A stretch of 44,022 nt of DNA from JBIKVP01 sp044356745 (GTDB lineage: Bacteria; Pseudomonadota; Alphaproteobacteria; Rhizobiales; Beijerinckiaceae): positions 1-44,022 of the forward strand of contig JBIKVP010000010.1 in assembly GCA_044356745.1 (NCBI GenBank), in the 5' to 3' direction. The notes beneath the pieces are model-generated. The model did not search any database, was not told the origin of the DNA, and saw nothing but the letters and a program-made list of their open reading frames with translations. Of the stretch, positions 40,017 to 44,022 are shown in pieces (positions within the stretch are counted from its first letter, which is position 1; each line of letters opens with the position of its first letter). The position numbers and the translations under genes are program-made.

Positions 40017-40088
40017 TTATTTAAAACAGTTGATTTGTTGACAATCTCTCGCCAGAGTAAGCCATTCTCAAATGTATGAGCTTTAACA

Positions 40089-42101
40089 TTGCATCTTAAG
40101 CTTATTCAATCCTATCGTTCCATTGTCGATTTTCCTCCTATCGACCTTCCAAAATTTACAGTTATCACGGGCACGAACGGATCTGGAAAGACCCATCTTC
40201 TTGAAGCCATTAAATCAGGAGCAGTTTCAACTGGTCTTGTGCCGGAAATGGATGCAGGTCTTAACTATCATATCCGATTGTTGAACTGGACAACTATGGT
40301 ACCCGATGACATAAAGCCAACGAGGGAACAACGCTTAAACTACAGAAAAAATCTGTTATTATCAGATTATGAAAATGCTCATGGTCATCCAAATTGGCTT
40401 GATCCGGTAAGAGAAGTGATCAAGAATCTCAATCTTGGAGTTGAATATATTAGAGATCCTTTAAGTGTTCGCAAATTAAGCGACATGGAACTGGCGCAAC
40501 TTCTTGGAAAAATCGATATCGATGCTGAGAGTTCAGCTTTACAGGAAGTCTTACAGCTTTCGCGCGACAATTTTCTGCGTGCTATAAATGAGCCGAACAG
40601 GTCTCAAATCGTAGCTATTGCGAAGCAATTAGGAAAGGATGTGCTGGATATTACAGGCAATGATATACGGTCGATGGCGCAATACGGATGGGGAAATGCC
40701 GATCTATTTCAACCATCATATGGTCATTTATTCATGGACTATAGAGATTTGTTGCTTGAAAATGAGTTGGCAGAGCTTCGCGCCTCTAAGGGAAAAGACG
40801 CACTTTTCCTCTCAAAGGACGAATTCATTGAAACATATAAGCCTGCCCCCTGGGATATAATAAACGATATCTTAGCAGATGCAGGAATGGATTTCCGCAT
40901 CACGAAGCCGGAAGAAGATTCATTCTCAGAGTTTCAGCCTATGCTTCATAAAGTATCAACGGGGGTAGATATTCCATTTTCTTCCCTGTCCTCAGGAGAG
41001 AAAATTCTGATGTCACTCGTGAATGCCCTGTTCTATTCCAGTGATGGGCGTCAGACGGTGCATCGTCCAACAATACTTTTGCTAGATGAAATCGATGCTC
41101 CTTTACATCCGTCCATGGTAAAAACTGTTATTAATACAATACAGAACACGTTCGTTAAGAAATTGGGCATTCATGTTATTGCGACCACGCATTCTCCATC
41201 AACAGTCGCTCTTTCACCTGACGATAGCATTTATGCTATGCATTCTGGAGGGACGGGGCTCAAGAAAGTTACTAAGGCTGATGCGCTGAATATTTTGACT
41301 GGTGGTGTTCCACGCTTGGCAATCTCATATGGTGAAAGAAGACAGGTTTTTGTTGAGAGCCCAAAGGATGCTGAATTATATAGGAGGGTTTATGAGATAA
41401 TCAGGCCAAATATTTCTTCGGATATTGATTTGGAATTTATTACAACTGGAACCAGCACCGAAAATGGTGATCAAAATACTGGATGCGAGAATGTCAAAAG
41501 GCTTGTAGACATCCTGTCCGCAACAGAAAACATTTCCGTGTTCGGCTTATTGGACTCTGATAAAGGTAAGCATCAATCTTCGGGGCGTATCGAAGTTCTA
41601 GCTGAGGGTAGCCGTGATGGTCTAGAAAACGTTTTACTTGACCCTCTACTGATTGGAATCGCGATTTGTCGTCGCTTTCCAGACAAAAATTCTCAGATAG
41701 GATTGCAGCAGAGTGACACTTATGCCAGTTTAATTGCAGAAAAAGCAGACAAAGCAAAACTTCAAGCTTTAGTAGACAGTGTATCTAAGAAAATCTTTGG
41801 ATCTGAACCTATTAATAGAGTTTTATCTCGATATGGCGATGCACTTGAATTGTATATTGATGAGCGTTGTTGCTCAACGGATGATCATGAATATGAAAAC
41901 AGTATAATTTCTGCTTTTAACTTCTTGGTGAAAATTAAGAATAATAGATACACCATTATGGACTACGTTGTTGATAATGTTCTTCGCGATGCACCTTACT
42001 TGATGCCTCGACATATACGCGAAGTCATCGAAAAACTACTATTGAAGCCTGCTCATTGCGAGCCATCCCATTTACCATCTACTAGTGTGCTTAGAAATTA
42101 G
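40089..42101 (+). CDS. Fused OLD/PARIS-like ATPase and TOPRIM-type protein
   Basis: A 670-residue two-domain protein. The N-terminal ATPase has LKLIQSYRSI, Walker A GTNGSGKT at 28-35, signature LSSGEK at 300-305, Walker B ILLLDE at 329-334 and switch histidine H368 in ATTHSPSTV. The C-terminal part begins VFVESPKDAEL (E423), continues to FGLLDSDKGK (D489, D491) and has LENVLLDP near 512-519, the layout of DUF4435/OLD TOPRIM domains. The start is TTG 40089, since a stop precedes it at 40077-40079 and no ATG is available; GAG at 40078-40080 may serve as ribosome site. The gene stands alone 72 bp after tRNA-fMet, is AT-rich and has no metabolic neighbours. A defence role is inferred. Confidence 0.82.
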   Translation: MHLKLIQSYRSIVDFPPIDLPKFTVITGTNGSGKTHLLEAIKSGAVSTGLVPEMDAGLNYHIRLLNWTTMVPDDIKPTREQRLNYRKNLLLSDYENAHGHPNWLDPVREVIKNLNLGVEYIRDPLSVRKLSDMELAQLLGKIDIDAESSALQEVLQLSRDNFLRAINEPNRSQIVAIAKQLGKDVLDITGNDIRSMAQYGWGNADLFQPSYGHLFMDYRDLLLENELAELRASKGKDALFLSKDEFIETYKPAPWDIINDILADAGMDFRITKPEEDSFSEFQPMLHKVSTGVDIPFSSLSSGEKILMSLVNALFYSSDGRQTVHRPTILLLDEIDAPLHPSMVKTVINTIQNTFVKKLGIHVIATTHSPSTVALSPDDSIYAMHSGGTGLKKVTKADALNILTGGVPRLAISYGERRQVFVESPKDAELYRRVYEIIRPNISSDIDLEFITTGTSTENGDQNTGCENVKRLVDILSATENISVFGLLDSDKGKHQSSGRIEVLAEGSRDGLENVLLDPLLIGIAICRRFPDKNSQIGLQQSDTYASLIAEKADKAKLQALVDSVSKKIFGSEPINRVLSRYGDALELYIDERCCSTDDHEYENSIISAFNFLVKIKNNRYTIMDYVVDNVLRDAPYLMPRHIREVIEKLLLKPAHCEPSHLPSTSVLRN

Positions 42102-42118
42102 GCTAAAACAGCTAACCA

Positions 42119-42147
42119 CTAGCCCGACAGCATCACCCATCGGCTAG
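42119..42147 (+). terminator. Possible terminator hairpin after the ATPase gene
   Basis: CTAGCCCGA (42119-42127) and TCGGCTAG (42140-42147) pair with one bulged C. No T-run follows, so it may be only a weak or Rho-assisted stop. Confidence 0.3.
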
Positions 42148-42279
42148 CCAATAGTATTCAAGATTTGTATTTTAATCACAGCAGGTTAGCATTAGCAATG
42201 TCGTACAGCGCATACTCCTTCTAAACCATAAAATGGGAACCCATAATGATATGCTACGCATGACTATTGGGCTTCAAGA

Positions 42280-42311
42280 CGTGGATACCCGCGACAAGCG
42301 CGGGCATGACG
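42280..42311. repeat. Single copy of the GTCATG-CCCG-CATCCACG repeat
   Basis: A 32-nt element that differs from the copy at 25261-25292 at three positions, with an internal CCCGCG/CGCGGG palindrome. It lies in the gene-free stretch 42102-42730. Confidence 0.75.
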
Positions 42312-42430
42312 GTTGAGGTTAAGACGCTTAATTTCAAAAACCCGAGATATGACGGTGGAGGTTCAAGGGATTGAGCTTCAAAGTGAAAGAACGCCCAATC
42401 TTTTCCTCCCTTCCCCCCCTTTCTTTTTCC

Positions 42431-42460
42431 CCGCACATAAGTGCGGACGCCCGTTCGGGC
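42431..42460. repeat. Two adjacent small hairpins
   Basis: CCGCAC-ATAA-GTGCGG (42431-42446) is followed at once by GCCCG-TT-CGGGC (42449-42460) and TTT. The tandem leads directly into the larger repeat at 42461. Confidence 0.5.
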
Positions 42461-42588
42461 TTTAGAGCATGATGCGTTTAAGTGGAAACCGGTTAAACGG
42501 TACATCATGCGACAAAACAAAGAGTTAGAGCACGGTTTTGATTTCGCTTATGCGGTCCTTCGGTTCATCAAAACACAACGTGCTCTAG
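42461..42588. repeat. GAGCATG-type composite palindromic element
   Basis: About 128 bp in two palindromic halves: TTTAGAGCATGATG to CATCATGC with a GTTTAA/TTAAAC core, and TTAGAGCACG-TTTTGAT to ATCAAAAC-CGTGCTCTAG. The first half matches the decayed element at 7814-7865. Such units, linked by the text GACAAAACAAAGA, recur in intergenic DNA of Hyphomicrobiales. No coding signal is seen in the whole interval 42102-42730 apart from these repeats. Confidence 0.75.
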
Positions 42589-42730
42589 AAGAAGCGCCGT
42601 GTTTCCAAAGACGTGGTAAAGTCCATGATAACAAGCCCTTGAACGGCTCAGGATGCAACGCTGATTGACAAACAACCCGAATAGTTTTTAATGTCCACTC
42701 GCAAAATCCGCGTTGTAGAAAGATTTGTCG

Positions 42731-43558
42731 ATGCGTCTGCATCTTATTCCTGCCAGCCTAGCCTTGATGGGTGTGGCGCTTTCAACCTTGCCTGCCATCG
42801 CGCAACAAATTGACCTGAGAAGCACTGAAGCCAAGGCTGCTCCGCGAACGTGGAATGTTTCGCTCGGCGTTGGCGTGGGTGTGGCGCCGGCATTTCTGGG
42901 CGCAAAGCGTGGTGAGGCCTCGTTCCGACCCATCATCTCGATCGGACGCGGTCTTGGCGGCCGCTGGTTGTCTGTGGCTGATGACAACATCGGTATCGGC
43001 TTGATCGAGGGTGATAATTGGCGTGCTGGTGTCGCGGGTAAGCTTTTATGGGAACGGCGCGCTTTAGATCATTCCGAATTGCTTGGCCTCGGCAATGTGC
43101 GCTTTGGCGGTGAAATAGGCGGTTTCGCCGAGTTTTATCCGTTGCCATGGCTGCGTGCTCGCGGCGAGCTCCGTCACGGTGTGTCCGCGCACGAGGCGCT
43201 GATGGGGGATCTCAAGCTGGATGCCTTCACGCGGCTTGACGAGCGTTGGATCGTTTCGGCTGGTCCGCGGGTGTCTTTTGCAGGACGCGATTTTACCCAG
43301 ACTTATCTTGGGGTCACCCCGCAGCAATCGCTGCAATCGGGTCTGCCAGTATTCAAGGCTGGTCACGGGCTTTTGTCTTATGGTGCGGCCGCACAGGTCA
43401 CTTATAAATGGACATCGCGCCTTGAATCCAGCGTTTTCTTGCAAGCCTCACGTCTTGCGGGTGATGCGGCGGAATCGCCTTTGGTGAAGCAGAGGGGCTC
43501 GCCAAACCAGTTCAGCGTGGGCTCGAGTCTGCGCTGGACGTTCGATACAGGCTATTAA
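42731..43558 (+). CDS. MipA/OmpV-family outer-membrane protein
   Basis: A 275-residue protein with a signal peptide ending near residue 24 (LPAIA-QQ). The mature part alternates polar and hydrophobic residues as in a beta-barrel, opens with WNVSLGVGVGVAPAFLGAK and closes on an aromatic-rich strand ending in Tyr (LRWTFDTGY). This matches the MipA/OmpV family of scaffold or porin-like proteins; relatives interact with murein synthases or act as surface proteins. ATG 42731 is preferred to the TTG two codons earlier. Base composition is clearly GC-richer than the adjacent ATPase gene and most of the window, which suggests a different origin. Confidence 0.8.
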   Translation: MRLHLIPASLALMGVALSTLPAIAQQIDLRSTEAKAAPRTWNVSLGVGVGVAPAFLGAKRGEASFRPIISIGRGLGGRWLSVADDNIGIGLIEGDNWRAGVAGKLLWERRALDHSELLGLGNVRFGGEIGGFAEFYPLPWLRARGELRHGVSAHEALMGDLKLDAFTRLDERWIVSAGPRVSFAGRDFTQTYLGVTPQQSLQSGLPVFKAGHGLLSYGAAAQVTYKWTSRLESSVFLQASRLAGDAAESPLVKQRGSPNQFSVGSSLRWTFDTGY

Positions 43559-43675
43559 GCGAACATTCATTCCGTCTCACCCTTTCAATCACAGCCACAT
43601 CGATCTTCGCCATGGTCATTATGATGCTGTCAGTCTAAACAAATTAGTCTCAGAACCCCCCGAGTCAGCCAGATT
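43559..43675. other. Intergenic stretch, no gene seen
   Basis: Between the MipA-like gene and the transposase relic. It may contain one end of the insertion sequence, but I could not recognise a terminal inverted repeat. Confidence 0.3.
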
Positions 43676-43900
43676 TTATGCCGCACAAATTTGACGCCAC
43701 TCGGTAAGAGCAGCGGTCCGATGTTCCTTGAAGACTGGTCTTGAAGTGAGATTTCTTTGTCCATTGAAGTGGTTGTGGATCGAGCCGTGAAGGGCAGAAA
43801 ATTTTTGCAGGCTTCGCATTTGTCGGAACCGAACCATGGCTCGCTCCCCTCAAAGAAAGGATTGATACGCATTCTTGATTCGATTGTTCAACGACGTTTT
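43676..43900 (-). pseudogene. 3' remnant of an IS6-type DDE transposase
   Basis: Read on the minus strand, the frame gives LNNRIKN, then GERAMVRFRQMRSLQKF, SALHGSIHNHFN, and TEWRQICAA before a TAA at 43676-43678. This is the C-terminus of IS6/IS240-like transposases (consensus NNR-ENSH--FRRRERAM---R---SLQ, then VHNHFN and AALAEWR). A TGA at 43850-43852 interrupts the frame where the family has arginine, and the text further upstream (to 44022) no longer aligns, so the gene is dead. The E of the DDE triad (NNR-E) reads as K here. Confidence 0.65.
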
Positions 43901-44022
43901 GAAATATACCCCTCACATTTGAAGAGTTGGTGCCTGAAGTATTTTGAAGTTATCGGATAGGCGGTCAACCCATAATCGTGCTTTTTGCGGAAAAGTGGTA
44001 TTCAGGAAGCCAAGGATGGCCT
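43901..44022. other. End of window, probable decayed transposase DNA
   Basis: Lies where the middle of the transposase would be, but no frame gives a convincing match. The remainder of the element may continue beyond the window. Confidence 0.25.

Noticed and set aside
42254..42520. 88-codon minus-strand frame containing VMPALVAGIH
   Set aside because: This text is the chance translation of the palindromic repeat at 42280-42311 and is a known source of spurious gene calls.

Overview
The window is chromosomal DNA from an alphaproteobacterium of the order Hyphomicrobiales (Rhizobiales). The evidence is the 16S sequence, the chvG-hprK-manX-ptsH gene order, a CpdR protein, the order 16S / tRNA-Ile / tRNA-Ala / 23S / 5S / tRNA-fMet, a helix-9 insertion in 23S, and two palindromic intergenic repeat families of the kind common in that order. 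Base composition is moderate and low for the order. The genus cannot be named from the sequence alone.

Layout. 1-5.1 kb: cpdR (minus) is divergent from chvG-hprK-manX-ptsH-tilS. This joins an envelope-stress sensor kinase to the nitrogen-type/regulatory PTS (HPr, its kinase, and an EIIA-Man). 5.0-11.0 kb (minus): queC, a DUF429 gene, prs, a membrane-anchored Sel1-like protein and an orphan TAXI-type binding protein. 11.2-16.1 kb (plus): obg, a two-gene ATPase/TOPRIM-like cassette, proB and an alpha/beta hydrolase. 16.1-23.0 kb (minus): an MBL-fold hydrolase, then coaBC-dut-ABC transporter linked by ATGA overlaps, a relic of a VapC-type toxin, and maeB. 23.3-34.0 kb: core metabolism and envelope genes (aspS, an EamA transporter, a short-chain polyprenyl synthase, mtgA, an M23 peptidase, ghrA-deoA, pdxJ-acpS). 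34.1-40.0 kb: one complete rRNA operon with promoter, terminator and tRNA-fMet. 40.1-44.0 kb is accessory DNA: a fused ATPase/TOPRIM-like protein, a cluster of palindromic repeats, a GC-richer MipA/OmpV-like outer-membrane gene and a decayed IS6-type transposase.

The most interesting content is two separate ATPase-plus-TOPRIM-like modules, an architecture shared by OLD, Gabija and PARIS anti-phage systems. One is a two-gene cassette embedded between obg and proB (12296-14124). The other is a single fused protein just behind tRNA-fMet (40089-42101). Other points: a VapC C-terminus fused in frame behind the maeB stop, a tilS gene without a normal start codon, chvG without adjacent chvI, and a duplicated 5' end of tRNA-fMet. 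Function for the ATPase modules is inferred from motifs only.
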